From Chromera velia (lineage: Eukaryota; Sar; Chromeraceae), in NCBI GenBank assembly GCA_018398765.1, contig JAHBMJ010004741.1, positions 1 through 52,500 of the forward strand: a DNA stretch of 52,500 nt, given 5' to 3'. Both the position numbers and the translations under genes were made by a program. The notes under the pieces were generated by a model. The model ran no database searches. It worked only from the letters and a program-made list of their open reading frames with translations, and had not been told where the DNA came from. Position 1 is the first letter of the stretch. The number at the start of each line of letters is the position of its first letter. This document shows positions 8,761 through 20,796 of the stretch, piece after piece.

Positions 8761-11700
8761 ATGTTCCAGAGATCGCACATGCTGGATCCTCAGGCTGAGG
8801 TTTCACAGACCGTTCTGGGAAGTGGCGTTCTCGGCTTTCGAGCCTTCTGGAAATTGTCCTCTGTCTCTTCCGCCTTCCTGGCTCTTCGGAATGATTCGTC
8901 GTTCCTGGGCTTTGGGAGTGTCTGCAGAGGATTTGATGCAGTTACCGAAAGAGAGGAAGTGTGGAATCTGATTGATGATTGCCTCAAGCGCTCAGACAAT
9001 GCAACCTTGGCGCAGCTGTTTGCTCTGAACGGGGTAGCACTGCGCTACCCATTTCTTCTGAAACGTTTCCTAGAGAAAGAGAGGGGGTCTTCCTCTTCAC
9101 CTCCCTCTCATCCTCCCAACAATCCCCCTAATGCCCAGCATTTTGTTCGTTTTCTGACAGAGAACGCAGCAACGCCTTGCTGTGCAGATCTGTCACTTGA
9201 GGGCATGGGTAACTTGACGAAAGAACGGTTGGAAGTTTTGTTGGAGACCGGGGCGGTTGATCCCGATTCTTGGGTCTGTTCGGGTCCTCAGGGGGCGTCG
9301 GGGTGTGTGGTTCCTTCGGTTAGGCCCCTTCTGATTGCCCTCATCGATGCCCACAAGTGGGAGTGCGTTCAGCTTCTCCTGCAGTGGAAGGGGAGGGGAA
9401 AGGAAAAAGGGGTGAGGGTCGACGTGAATGAGTGGATGGCGACGGAGAAGGAGCCCCCGGGGGGGGGACAGAGCGCGCGCTTCGTCTTCCCGTATGAGTA
9501 CTCAGTCGCGGGGAGGACCCCTCTGCACGCCCTTGTCGTCGCAGCACTCGAGCAGTCGGTCGCGAGAAAGGGGGAAGGGGGGGGGGATGAAAGACCGCTC
9601 GGGGTCGGCGCTGAAGGGGGGGAAGGGGGAAGAGACGGGGGTGATGTGGAGGTTGAACTGCTCCGTTGCATTGCGCACAAAGCAAAGGAGACAGGGACTT
9701 TGCAGTGGACTGTGCGTCCGGAAGCCTGCAGTCCTCTGTTCAAAGCGTATACGGAAAGCCCCTTTGAGAGCGAGATGATGCAAGATACCGAACTGACAGC
9801 CGTTGAGTTGGCTTGTCTTGCAGGAGAGGCAGAGTTGCTCCGGGCATTGTTGCAGCTTCAGCCCGTAGTCACTGAGACGATGCCTCAGCCTCGAGACTCC
9901 CGCCTCCCCATGATTGCTCTCACAGGGGCGTGGGTGCTTCCTCACGTGTCTGACGCGCAGTGCGTCTCTGTTTTGAAGGTGCTGGCAGAAGGGGGGGCAG
10001 ACTTCAAGCGTGCGGCTTTGGGAGATGGTGGTCATTCCCCTCTGTCACTGGCGTGCTCCCTTGAGTTAGAAGAGTCTGCAGAGTTTCTCCTTTCGCAGGG
10101 AGTAGCAGTTGGGGGGGTAGAGTGGAAAGTCGGGGGGTTGACCCTCTGTAAAGTTCCACTAGTTGAGGCAGTGCTCCCTTTTATTTCTCTGCCTGTTTCT
10201 GATTATGATGAAGAGTCAGACACTACGCATCTTCAGGTTGAGCCGTCTGTCTCTCTCGCTGCACTGTTGCTCCGTAACGGGGCAGATCCAAATAAGATAG
10301 GGCTGATGGGGAAGGGGGGAGATTCGGGAAAGCAGATCTCAGCTCTTTTCCTCGCCTTAGTTGCCCTCTGCTGTCACGGACAGTCCCCAACCGTGCCCCA
10401 ACTTGAGACGGAGGGGGGTCAAATGGTCAAACTCCTCGTTGACTACGGTGCGAAGTGTGTCCCTGCCAATACGCTGCCTGATGCTTCACCGATTGCATCT
10501 GAGGTGTACCCGCTTCACGTTGCGTGCGTGGTAGGGGACCTAGAATTGTTGCGTTTGTTGTGTGAAAAAGCAGGGGCCGACCCTAATAGGGCGGGAAGGG
10601 TAGCGCAAGAAGACGAGAGGGTTGACTATCCGATATCAATGCTTATTGACAGTCCGCGCCTTGCTGCCCCGGGTTCTGTCCATTGTGCATCCATGAAGCG
10701 GCGTGACGAATTAGCCGCCAAGAGGGTGGAAATTCTTGCCGACCTCGGTGCTGACCTGAACAAAAGGAAATTGAAGGACGGTCACACACCACTCTCAAAA
10801 GCATGTAGCCTTGGGATGGTGAAAACGGTCAAGGCGCTTGTTACAAGAGGGGCTGCGTTGGGGGGGGAGGGGGGAAGGAAGAGGCTTCCTCTGATTGAGG
10901 CCGCGGTTTCAGATCATCCCCTCGTGACTGAGCGTGTGTGTCTAGATTTGCTCTCTTTCCTCTTGCAGGCCGGGGCAGACCCGAATGAAGTTGGCCTTCT
11001 TAGAAGAGAAAACCTTGCTTTCTCCCCCTCCCGCTTTAGGCGTTCTCCATGGGTCATTGAGAGGAAGGACTGTCGTGCATCTGCCCTGCAGGCACTTGCG
11101 TACACGGGGATGGGCAGAGATGAAGTCATGAGCAGAGCCAGGCTGTTGGTTGATCACGGGGCCCGCTGCCCCTCTGTCTCCTCACAGTCCCAGCAGCCTC
11201 AGTCTTCTCATCCCCAGTCTTTGCCACGCGGTTCTCGGGATCCAGGGCCGAGTGCACAAGAGGGGAAGGCGGGGGGAGGTGAGAAGGAAGAGGAAGAAGA
11301 GGAAAAGGGGCATAAGGGGGGTGCAGAAGAGGACTCAGGACCTCTTGCACCTCTCTCTCGGATCTCTCTGTTGCTCACGGCATCCAAAGACCGGGATGCC
11401 GGGCTCGTCCGAATGTTGTGTGAGAGGGGAGGGGGGGACCCAAACGACGCCTCTGGCACGTTACTGTCAGAGGACACAGATTCAGAAGTCTCGTTTGGGG
11501 CTTGTCCCCTTGCGTTGACTCTCCTGGACAGGTCTGCAGAGAAACTTGACAATGGCCGATACCGACAGTTGAAACCCTCTGAGCGGCAGTCTAGGCTCCA
11601 GGAGTCTCTGGAGACGGCGCAGACGCTCTTGGAGGTCAGTACGTGGGGATGCGTGAGTAGACATGCCAGGCAGACCATATGTTCTTTCTTTTCCTTTCCT

Positions 11701-12789
11701 TTATTCTCTTGGCTCATTGTCAAATCGGAGAGAAGTGGCGCCGCATGCACGGTGTGTGTTTGATGAACGAAGGCGAAGTTTTTCTCGAAACAAGCATTTT
11801 GGTCGGAGAGGGTTCAGAGAGGGTTTCTCATTTCGTTTCTTGCTTTCTTTTCTTCTTGCTTCCTCCTTCCCTTTCTTTCATTCTATCTGCCGTCTTTCCT
11901 TGCTTTCCTTTCTTTGTTTTCTTTCTTCCTTTCGTTCGTTCGTTCATTCGTTTCCTTGTTCCTCCATTCTTTCTGTCTTCCTCATACTTTGTTGTCCCTT
12001 CCACTCGGCCGTTTGCTCCCTCGCTCGTTCTCTTTAAGGGGTGTTCCATCTGCTCTTCATTCCCCCCGCTCTTTCGTTTCTGTTCCTTTCTGTCAGATCT
12101 TTCTCTCACTTTGTTCCTTTTCTCGCCATTCTGGACCTCCTTTTTTTCCTCTCGTCTATCTTTATCGGTCTCTGCTCCTTCTTTGCCTTCTTTCTTCTTC
12201 GCTGTGGGTTGTATCATTTTCCTCAATCTGCCGCTTCTTCTTTCGTTCTCCTTCTCTTCAAGCATTTTCGGACAAACGAATCCATTGAAATTAAAGATCA
12301 AGCATATTCAGGTGCACCTCTGCCTGCCACTTTGAGGCCCTCATTTCTGCCCCTCCCTTCCCTGACCTGTGTCTGCCCCCTCAGGTTGGTGCAGATGCAT
12401 CCCTCCTCGCCTCCAAGTGGCCGTCTGAACACACGCCTGTGTGGGGGTCCGGGTCGTGGCTGGTCGACCTGATGAACTTCGTTCATGAGAAGGATGAGGA
12501 TAACGGTCGGCAGTCGAAGTGGGATCCTCTTCTCCTGGAGGTGATCCGCTCTGTCCCTTTGAGCGAATTGGAGGAACCGACCTTCGACAGAGACCATTTG
12601 AAATCCACCATCTTTCCTGGCCTGCAGGACATGCCGATGCGGCCTCTCCAAGCGGCAGCCGATCTCAGGTGGAGGGCGGGGGAGACCGCGCTGCAGGAGA
12701 GGGGTGTCACTCCACTCAGCTGCTTCCGTCCCATGCTGTATCATTCTGTCACAGTTTCTGTGACTGTCACTTTGCGTCAGAAGTACTAA
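8761..12789 (+). CDS. large ankyrin-repeat protein, two main exons
   Basis: Exon 8761-11634 (958 codons) ends at donor GTCAGT. After a 750 bp pyrimidine-rich intron the frame resumes in phase at 12385 (acceptor CCCTCAG) and stops with TAA at 12787-12789, giving about 1,092 residues. Degenerate ankyrin repeats are spread over residues 150-960. The clearest are SPLSLACSLELEESAEFLL (about 425), YPLHVACVVGDLELLRLL (about 585), TPLSKACSLGMVKTVKALV (about 677) and several hairpins reading GADPN. Long Gly/Glu-rich loops separate them (about 265-300 and 805-860). The function is probably protein binding; no enzyme domain is visible. The start is uncertain. An acceptor-like TTCCAG ends at 8769, so the ATG at 8761 may lie in an intron, with translation starting in a ten-codon exon at 8607-8636, which joins in frame. 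Confidence 0.8.
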
Positions 12790-13850
12790 GCACAGGAAGC
12801 TAGGCAGAAAATGACTCAGATCGAATGGCGACGAATGCATACGTGGCTACAAAATCATGTCAAAATGGCTGCACTGCGCTGACAATAGCTGACTGTGCCG
12901 CTGACGCTGACATGATCAGTCCACTGCGGCACTTCATTATCATCACTAGCATCATCATCATACCCCATCGCCGTTGGCCCATATTTAATTTCTCTATAGG
13001 AATTTCTGGGTATGATCCTAGGCGTCGGCTAAAGAAAAAAAGTAAACGCGTTGCTTTCCCAGCTAGTTATAGCCCCTATAGCTCAGTCTAGCTGACACCG
13101 ACATACACCGACCATCACCGACCATCACCCAACGTACCACCACACACCACTGATCTCCACACACGAAGGCTGACGAAGCAATACTTTCTCTCCCGTCTTT
13201 TCACATTGTTATTTTGGAAATGACATAACTCAATATCCTGACTAGCATCCTGAGCTATTTTGAGTCTTCGAAATAGGGCTCTGCCGGTTTTTTTCCATTT
13301 TTCTTTTTATGCATGCTCTGTTGTTTATCTCTCCTGAAGACTTTGCATGAGTCAGCAGCATGATTGACTGTCGCTCTTTTCCCAAGCCCCATGTGAGTAT
13401 TAGTCACAAAGAAAAAAAGAAATTTTTTTTTTTTTTTAATTTTTAGGTTTTTGCATGTACTGTCGCAGTAATATACTTAAGTTCGTTAGCGAGTTTTATT
13501 TGAAAAGTTGAAAGCAAGGCTAGAAGTGAGGTTTCAACCTTTCGACAGATTTATTTCTGTACTTTTTTTTTTAATCTTTTAATTTAAATAAATTTATTTA
13601 TTTTGTATAAATAAAAAAACATTCATGTCACACAAGTTTTTTTATGTTTAGTATAATACAAGCCGTACTAAATTATGAATATTTAGATTGAAATATACTC
13701 TAAGAGATAGTATTTTTTAATATTTTTTGACTAGACTTTTGATTAATTGAAGCGTGTTCTAGAGCAGATTCAAGTTTGATCCTTCAAAGACTTTCATAGG
13801 AAGTATCAAATTAGGTAACCTTGGCCCCCCGGTTTTTGTCATCGATTTGT
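12790..13850. other. AT-rich spacer between convergent genes
   Basis: A gene-free kilobase between two 3' ends. The left part holds a short tandem CACCGACCAT-type repeat near 13096-13128. From about 13200 it becomes strongly AT-rich, with long T and A tracts (13418-13440, 13563-13620). No coding frame or RNA gene is visible. Confidence 0.7.
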
Positions 13851-16395
13851 TCAATTTTGTTCTCGAATCACTATTGGAGCTTTAAACGGGCCGATGGAGA
13901 CTGACCAGTCTACCTGAACCAGCTTCTCAAAGGAGAAACTTTGAGGCTTTGACACTTCTTGGGCCCTTATCTCTGCAATGAGTTGCCTTTGCCGCTGTTT
14001 CTGTGTGTCCAAATCTCTGCCCGCAAAAGAACTTCCTGTGAGACTGGGCGGTACAGTTGCTATTTGAGGGACAGGCACTATGACTGGAGACATGAAAGGG
14101 TCAGACTGCGCTGATGAATCTGCAGTCTCAAGTTTGCTCTCTTCTTCTCTCCGGACCCCCCCTCCTTTTTGTGGTCCAATCCCAGGCCTCACCGACTGGA
14201 GGCGACCTTTGAGGGCTGCACGCGTCCTGTGAGGGCCCCTGCTCCTGTCGGTGCGTACCTGTGCGGAACTTTCTGACAGGGAACTCGTAGTGGCCTCAGC
14301 CCTCGTTGGGTTTGGATGTGACGCAGATTCGATGCTCTCACTCGCACTGTCTGTTTGACTTCCACCTCCACTTGCATGTAGAGGAAAGAGAGACGGCTTC
14401 GTCTGGTTTTCATCTGAAGGGGCTCTGACTGCAGTCTCGTCTCTGAGTGCGAAGGACGGGAACGCACTTGCACTTACCCCAACTCTTTTGGGACCTTCAG
14501 TTGACTCGCCTCCAGGGGATGAAACCGGCAGCCTGCGATGTCTGCCTAACTGCCGCCCACTCAGAGCATACAAAGCTCGAAGCGTTGCCTCACAGACCTC
14601 CCTTACTGCCGTTTGTGAGTCCTCAAGACCTGCGTCCTTCCTTCGGTCACGTGTCTCATTTCCGACCGCCTTCCCATTTTTACTTCGCACTACCATTTCC
14701 GATTCAGCTTCGCCAATCAGCCCCACGGCCTCAGACACCCACCCCTCCCTCCCGCCCAGAGACGGGGAATCAGGGATGCAGACGGACAGCCGCCGACGTT
14801 CAGTGCATGTGATGCCACGCGACTCTGCACGAAAATGGACGGACATACAAAGAAGAGAGCGGAGATTCTTGCTGAAAGGAGCACGAGAGAGAGCCCGTGA
14901 AACTTGACGTGGAGGGCACTCAATGTGACAATACAGACGCCCTCATACACATCAGTGCACAATCGCAGATCCAAATATTATTTTCATAATCTGGGGGACA
15001 TTCGAGAGGCGAGCCAGGATGGAATCACTCAGACGTCACTGATAGAGCCGGGAAGGCACATTGAGATAAAAAAAAAACGGAAGAGGAAGAGGAGGGTGGA
15101 AAAGCAGATGAGAGGGGAACGGCACCACCAAATACAAAGAGAAAAAGAAGGGCCAACTCATCGACCTCTTCTCTCGCTTACTAACTGACCAACCTAATGC
15201 AGCAGCAAACCGTTCCACAGGAATGACGTCAAACAGTTCCTTCTCAGCCGTCTCCCTTCTTTCTTCTTGGCCCTTCTCTTCGTCCTCACCCTTCTCATTC
15301 TCATCAATTTCCACCCACTGCTCCTTCTCTACTACCCCCTCCCTTCCTGGAACAAATTCAGTCAATGTATCTGAATGTGCGCTAAGACCATCCGACACCA
15401 GGTCCTCAACAAAAGCCCACCGGTCCCCCACCTCAGAAGGTCGGAGCAGGAGGAACAGAGCGAGGGCAACCTTCTGAGGGGACGAAGAAAAGAAGAACGG
15501 GGAGAGAGAAGCAGACGCACATTTTTGGAGAGAGGGGCTTGACTGCGTTGACACGTGTCCGATGTTCTCCTTTCCCTCTTCCCCTACATTCCTGATAGAT
15601 CCCCCCCCACCTCTTATATGTCCCCTCCCATCCAAATCGAAGAACAAATTCTGTCTTTTTCTGTCCTCCTCTATTCTCTCATTGAGCCCTGGCACCTCCC
15701 CCAAGTCTCCTCCCTCTTCCCCCTCTCCTCCCAGATTCCAGGAGAAAGAGACGTGTGTGGGGAGTGATCTCTGATGCCCCTTCAATGCTCCGTGCGAACG
15801 TCCCGAATTCGACTCTAAATTCAAATTCATCCCGTCCCCCTCGTCCCCACTCTCGATATCGCTGTCGCTCTCCTCACTTCCATCAGTACCCTCTGACGTA
15901 TGATAAGTTTTTCCGCTGTGTCTGTCCCTGCCTCTGTCTGCATCTACGCACTTCAAAAGCATGTGCTTGAACAGAGCCCGGAGCCAGAAGAGCCCCTCTG
16001 CGGAGAGCACAACCTCATGGCTCATCAACAGGCCCCAGAGAACGGAGGCTATCTGGGGGGGGGAGAGGTCGGGAAGGGCTCGGGCAAGGGGGCTGGACAA
16101 AAGGCAGAATGCCTGCAGGCAGATTTACATGCCCTCCGAAAGAGGGGGGGCAGCAAAGGGGGCAAGAAGAAGAACAGCAAGAAGAGATAGTGACATTCTA
16201 AAAGAGTCGGAAGGGAACGTAACCCTTCGAAGATTGAGACTGAATGGAATGGTCCGAGAAACGCAAAGCGTGTGTGTGCATGATTTTGGACGAGCTGTGA
16301 GCAGTTCTTGCACACATCTGTAGAATCAATCCACTGGGCAGCATTACGATTGTCTGTGACTCCTAGTTGCATCCCTCCCAGCCTCTCCATGACTC

Positions 16396-16426
<31 letters not shown>

Positions 16427-16455
16427 GCCTGTCTGTCTGTCTGTCTGTCTGTCTG

Positions 16456-16517
<62 letters not shown>

Positions 16518-19500
16518 GGCGTGTCTTTCGGAATATCCCTACCCCTCTCAGTCAGTCGGTCCATAATCCTGTCCATAAATTCTCTTGTATTCACATTCCG
16601 AGCACTCACCTGCAAATCCAGTCTCTCCTTCTGTGCGAGGTGGGAGATGAAGAACGCTAGGCCCTGCATGCATGCATGGAGGGAAGGAAGACGAGAGAGG
16701 CCTAGGCGATGAGAATGACAAACCAACAAAGCACACAATTGCACGTGCAGTTTTTGATCGTTTTCGCTGGTGAGGACAGACAAGCGAATGGGAGGCAGCA
16801 TGCTGCATTTGTAATCTCTCTTTCAGGACTCATCAAAGCTCGCACCAACATCCCGAGCTTCACTACAAAGACGTATCGTTTCACAAAACCAAGCAAGAGA
16901 GAGTGATGGAGAAGGAAAGCGAGAAGCGGACAGACGGACCGAAGCATTCCACACCGGGTCGACGCTCTGAGTGCTTTTTCGGACTCTCTTCAAGTGTTTG
17001 TCTGTGATGCGAAGGAGGCGGTCCTGAGAGGGGAGGGGAGGAGGGGAGAGGCAAGAATAAAAAAGATCAATGAAGAAGTCAGAGGAGGGAAACCTACACA
17101 GAGAATACTGAAAAAAGGGAACACCCACACCCACCCACCCACACACACAGGCACGCACGCACGCATGGACGCACGCACGCACAGGGAAAGCGAGGAAAAA
17201 GGAGAGAACAACACACGAAAGAGAAAAGCAGAGCACACAGACATTGTGAGAATAGGGAGACTGCAGATTTGACTGACCTCAACGAGCTGTACAAATATTT
17301 CCGTCTCTCCATGAACCTCGACCTCGTTTCCTTCCCCCTCCCCTTCCCTACTGTGTGAGCTCTCCCTCGTACTCAGTTTGCTGTGCGCACTCTGCAACTC
17401 CCTTCCCCTCTCCACCCGCGGACCGTCTCTGTCTCTGTCCGTGTCTCTGTCTGAGAGCCAGGGAGATCTATGCTGCAACAGCCGGGCTCTCTCCTCGCAT
17501 GCCGCCAGTGCGTGGAGGAAGAGCGGCGTCTGCGTCCTTTTGGGGCCTCGGGCCGCCACCTCGAGTGTCAGGGCCTGAGGCAGGTTGCATGCATGGGGTG
17601 AATGCATGGGGGGAGTGGATTCATTCATGAATGCAGCCGGAGATAGAAGGAAAAGAAAAGTCGAGACTGACTGAGGTACAGGGTAGACAGAACAAGGAGA
17701 TGAAAAAAAAGACGCAGAATGGCGGACGCGTCTTGCTCCTCAACTGTATGCGGTCCTGCAGCTGTGCGTTGCTGCATCAAAAAGGATCGATACTCAAAGG
17801 GTTGCTTGCATTCAAGCGCCACTTAAAAGCAAATGCAGAGACAGACAGACAGACAGACAGAAAAATGCCAGGAGGCACACGTCGAGTCAGAAACTGATAA
17901 AAGAATAAATGCGACAGAGGCACACCACGCAAGCCTTCATTCTGCCTCCCATTCACAGCTGAACACGCACCCACCCACACCATTCAGAGAAGAAAAGAGA
18001 GGTGACTGACATGGAAGAGTGCGAGCAGAGGGGAGTTGGCTGCTGCGGAATTTTTCCTTTTCGAGTTCACGAAGAAGGAGGGCGAGGCAGAGAGACGGAG
18101 CAGCGCCGCAACGTTCTTGTCAGAGAGAGAGTCTGTCATTGTGGCTGCCCTGCCAGCGAGGTCCTCCCTGAACCTCCGCCTCACCCCAATCATCTTCCTC
18201 ACGGTCTCCCTGTCCTCTTCTGTCTCTGCCTTCACCTGGGCGTCCACCAGACCCTCAGCAGCCACGAGGACAGAGGCCAGCGCCTGCATTCATTAATTAA
18301 TTAATTAATTAATCAATTCATTCATTCATTCATTCATTCATTCATTCATTTGGATAGGGAGGGATCGAGAGAACCAAAGAGAGGGGGAAAAGCAAGGAAA
18401 ATAATGAGTGCACAACGCATTGCCCCCTGAGTCACCTGCAGCTGCTTCATCCATCTCGTCTATACATGAATCAAGCCTCGGCAGGCAACAAAGAGAATCA
18501 GGTAGGTTCACCGACCGATAGATCGACCTCAGAAGAAAGACAGGGAAAAAGGAGGGAAGAGACAAAATAAAGGAACAAGAAAGACAAAGGAGGAGAGAGG
18601 CAGAGGGGAAGAACAGTACAAAGGATTCAAACATTTACTGTTTGATGCGATACTTCCTCGTGCACAGTTACTTCACCCAACTGACTGACGTCTAAAGAAA
18701 TGCTTTCAGATTCGCACTTCGCTTTGCATAGACGCAAAACCCTCAGAGAGAGATCGGTATCACTGCAGCCAAAATCTGCCAACCGCCTGAGAGCCCCAAT
18801 GAGCATGATCAAGTCACGACCTCCAAGGACGGGAAGGGCCTCTGCTGCCTTGGAGAGAATGGTCCTAGTGTAGGGGTCAATCAGGAGAGGGGACAGCCAC
18901 CTGAGTCGTGCTAGGCTCATGCACAGAGAGACCACATGACCTGTTTTTAGGTCATCGAGAAACGAATTCGATCTTTCTAGCCCTGCTTCCCCTTCTTTTT
19001 CGAAAGCAGGGGAAGAGGCAGCCGTGTGTTGTTGTTGTTGTCGCTCTCTGAGGGGATGTGAGAGAGGAAGGTCGGGGTTTGATTCAAAGAGCCTTTGCAG
19101 CACTGCGAGGAGAAACGAGGCATCCTGAATTCGAACTTTAGTGAAGGCGTAGAGGAGACGCACCAGGTCCGCTCCTTCCAACTCTCGGAAGCTGAGAGAC
19201 GGCACAAAAGGCACAGAAAGGGAGGGGGAGGGAAACGGAACCCCGTCTCCTTCTCGAGGTTCCCCTCCGCCGGGTGACCTGGAAGGGGTCTTACTGAATT
19301 GCAAACGAATGGCCTGAAAGGTCGGAAGGTGCCTTGTTTTTGCCTTTGCAAGAGAGAAGGCGACGTTAGACAACTCGAACCCCTTCAAGTGTTCGAGTGC
19401 GCGGGTCTCATTGATCCTCAACAGAAGAAATTGGAGAAGCTCAGGGTCGGATGAGTCGACCGAATGAGACTGGAGACGCACTAACGCACACACGATGCGT

Positions 19501-20253
19501 GCACGGCAGTCTGGAGACAGCCGGGAGACGGTGTCGCTCCTCAATCGCTCAGACACCTGACGAGTCAGGGGTTTATGGTTTACTTTCACTCTTGCAAAGC
19601 ATTCCAGCAAGTTTGCAAGGTCGCGGCCATCCATGGAATTCACATAGTGGCGTCTCCCTGCTGCACAGAGCTCAAAAGCGACCTGCCGCCACACTGCGCG
19701 GTCAGAGAAACGGGCTGAGTGGAGGAGACGGAGGTTCTGTCTGACGTCTCTCAGACCGAGGACCCCGCTCTGCAACTGTCGGAGGAAACCGTCCGATATC
19801 GCGTACTGCTGTACCAGGTCCTTCTGCCTGTGTCTCACTGCGTGCGTCAGATCGGCGAGCAACACCAAAGAGAGGTGCATCCCTGTTGACGGATTACTCG
19901 ACGGAGCTTTGGGAGAGAAAAGACGAGACGGCAAACTAGGACGTTCAGGAAGCACTGAAAGAGATGTGCTGCAACCTTGATAGGAACACCGAAGTCATTT
20001 GGTCATCTGGCTCAAGGCACTTCTTTTTTTCTCTCAGGCACGCACGACAGACCTGCAGGAGGCAGACAGCGTGCCTCTCCAGGGAGGGCCCGAGAGAGGA
20101 GACGCCCAATTCAATCAAAGAAATTCGACCAGTCATGCACATGCAGGAAAACTCTGCATCAACAGTCAGCCATGGTGTCCCACGAAGTTGCGCACACCGG
20201 ACTGCTCTGTGAGCCCTCGTGCCCGGCAGATCGGCAGATTGAGAGGAAGCCAT
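13851..20253 (-). CDS. helical-repeat protein, FAST-kinase/OPR/RAP-like
   Basis: Multi-exon gene, minus strand. Well supported exons: 19954-18639, 18283-18011, 17574-17278, 17023-16955 (3' edge uncertain), 16663-16610, 16112-15194 and 14824-13851 (TGA). Tentative: a first exon with ATG at 20253 ending near 20053, and a small exon near 17771-17676. Repeated motifs such as GRDLANLLECFARV, FELSNVAFSLAKAK, ADLVRLLYAFTKVR and PPQIASVLWGLL resemble the paired-helix repeats of FAST-kinase-like and OPR/RAP proteins. These act on RNA in mitochondria or plastids and are numerous in alveolates. I see no clear RAP domain at the C-terminus; the last two exons carry long acidic and Ser-rich inserts. The conserved WSF-like end is not diagnostic. 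Organelle targeting and RNA binding are inferred from the family resemblance only. The gene is head-to-head with the ATP synthase gamma gene. Confidence 0.6.
16391..16516. repeat. (CTGT)n microsatellite in intron
   Basis: About 125 bp of nearly perfect CTGT repeats, interrupted by a few GTGT steps, lies in the intron between exons 16663-16610 and 16112-15194 of the helical-repeat gene. It creates spurious open frames rich in Cys, Leu and Ser on the plus strand and Thr, Asp and Arg on the minus strand. Confidence 0.95.
18289..18350. repeat. (TTAA)n/(ATTC)n microsatellite next to an acceptor
   Basis: Short TTAA repeats run into about ten ATTC repeats just upstream (on the minus strand) of the acceptor of exon 18283-18011. 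The same ATTC unit recurs at 29980-30013 and 32206-32346. Confidence 0.9.
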
Positions 20254-20796
20254 CTTGGTGCATCCATCTCCGTCTACATCATCGTCTGGCAATTTGGAAA
20301 GTGCGCATGCATGCCGTCTCCGCGCGCGCGGCGCCGCGCTGCACGAAATAAAGCTCGCGCGCCGCCATCGCGCCGCCGCTCGCGCGGTCCCGTCTGACGC
20401 GCAGATCGACGCGTCTCTGTCGATCATTCTTGAACTCAAGAAGAGGAAGAAGGAGGATACTTGTAAGTTGTGACTGCTTGACCTGTGCTGCTTGCTCAAC
20501 TGAATCCGTTTCCTGAACTTGGAAAGCCTCAACAAGTGTTGTGCGTGGTGCTCAGATTTTATTCACGACAGGCGAAGACTTTTGTTTTGTGCGCTTTGGT
20601 GCACCCTTTTCTGCATTTCATTCTGTCTGAGACTGGTTGATCGATCCAGCCATCGGAACGGGGAGAAAGAAATTTCATCTTTCTCTCCATCGATCGGTCA
20701 ACTGTCTCTACGATCCTTGCGTTCTCCTGCCTTTGTCTGGCACTTCAAAAAAGACGGGAAGGGAAGGGAAGAAGAGGAGAGACCTAACAGGTCGCG
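20254..20796. promoter_or_regulatory. GC-rich head-to-head promoter region
   Basis: This 540 bp spacer lies between the putative start of the minus-strand helical-repeat gene and the ATG of ATP synthase gamma. It contains a very CpG-rich patch at about 20316-20405 (runs of GCGCGC and GCCGCC) unlike the rest of the window. No TATA box is clear on either strand. It probably serves as a bidirectional promoter for two genes that may both act in organelles, which is inferred. Confidence 0.45.

Noticed and set aside
9341-10035. Minus-strand open frames opposite the large ankyrin exon
   Set aside because: They are shadows of a strongly coding plus-strand exon with clear ankyrin motifs and carry no domain.
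11679-12335. Ser/Phe/Leu-rich plus-strand frame
   Set aside because: It lies in the pyrimidine-rich intron of the ankyrin gene; the exons on both sides join in phase when it is removed.
16308-16712. Cys/Leu/Ser repeat protein on the plus strand
   Set aside because: It is produced by the CTGT microsatellite in an intron of the helical-repeat gene on the other strand.
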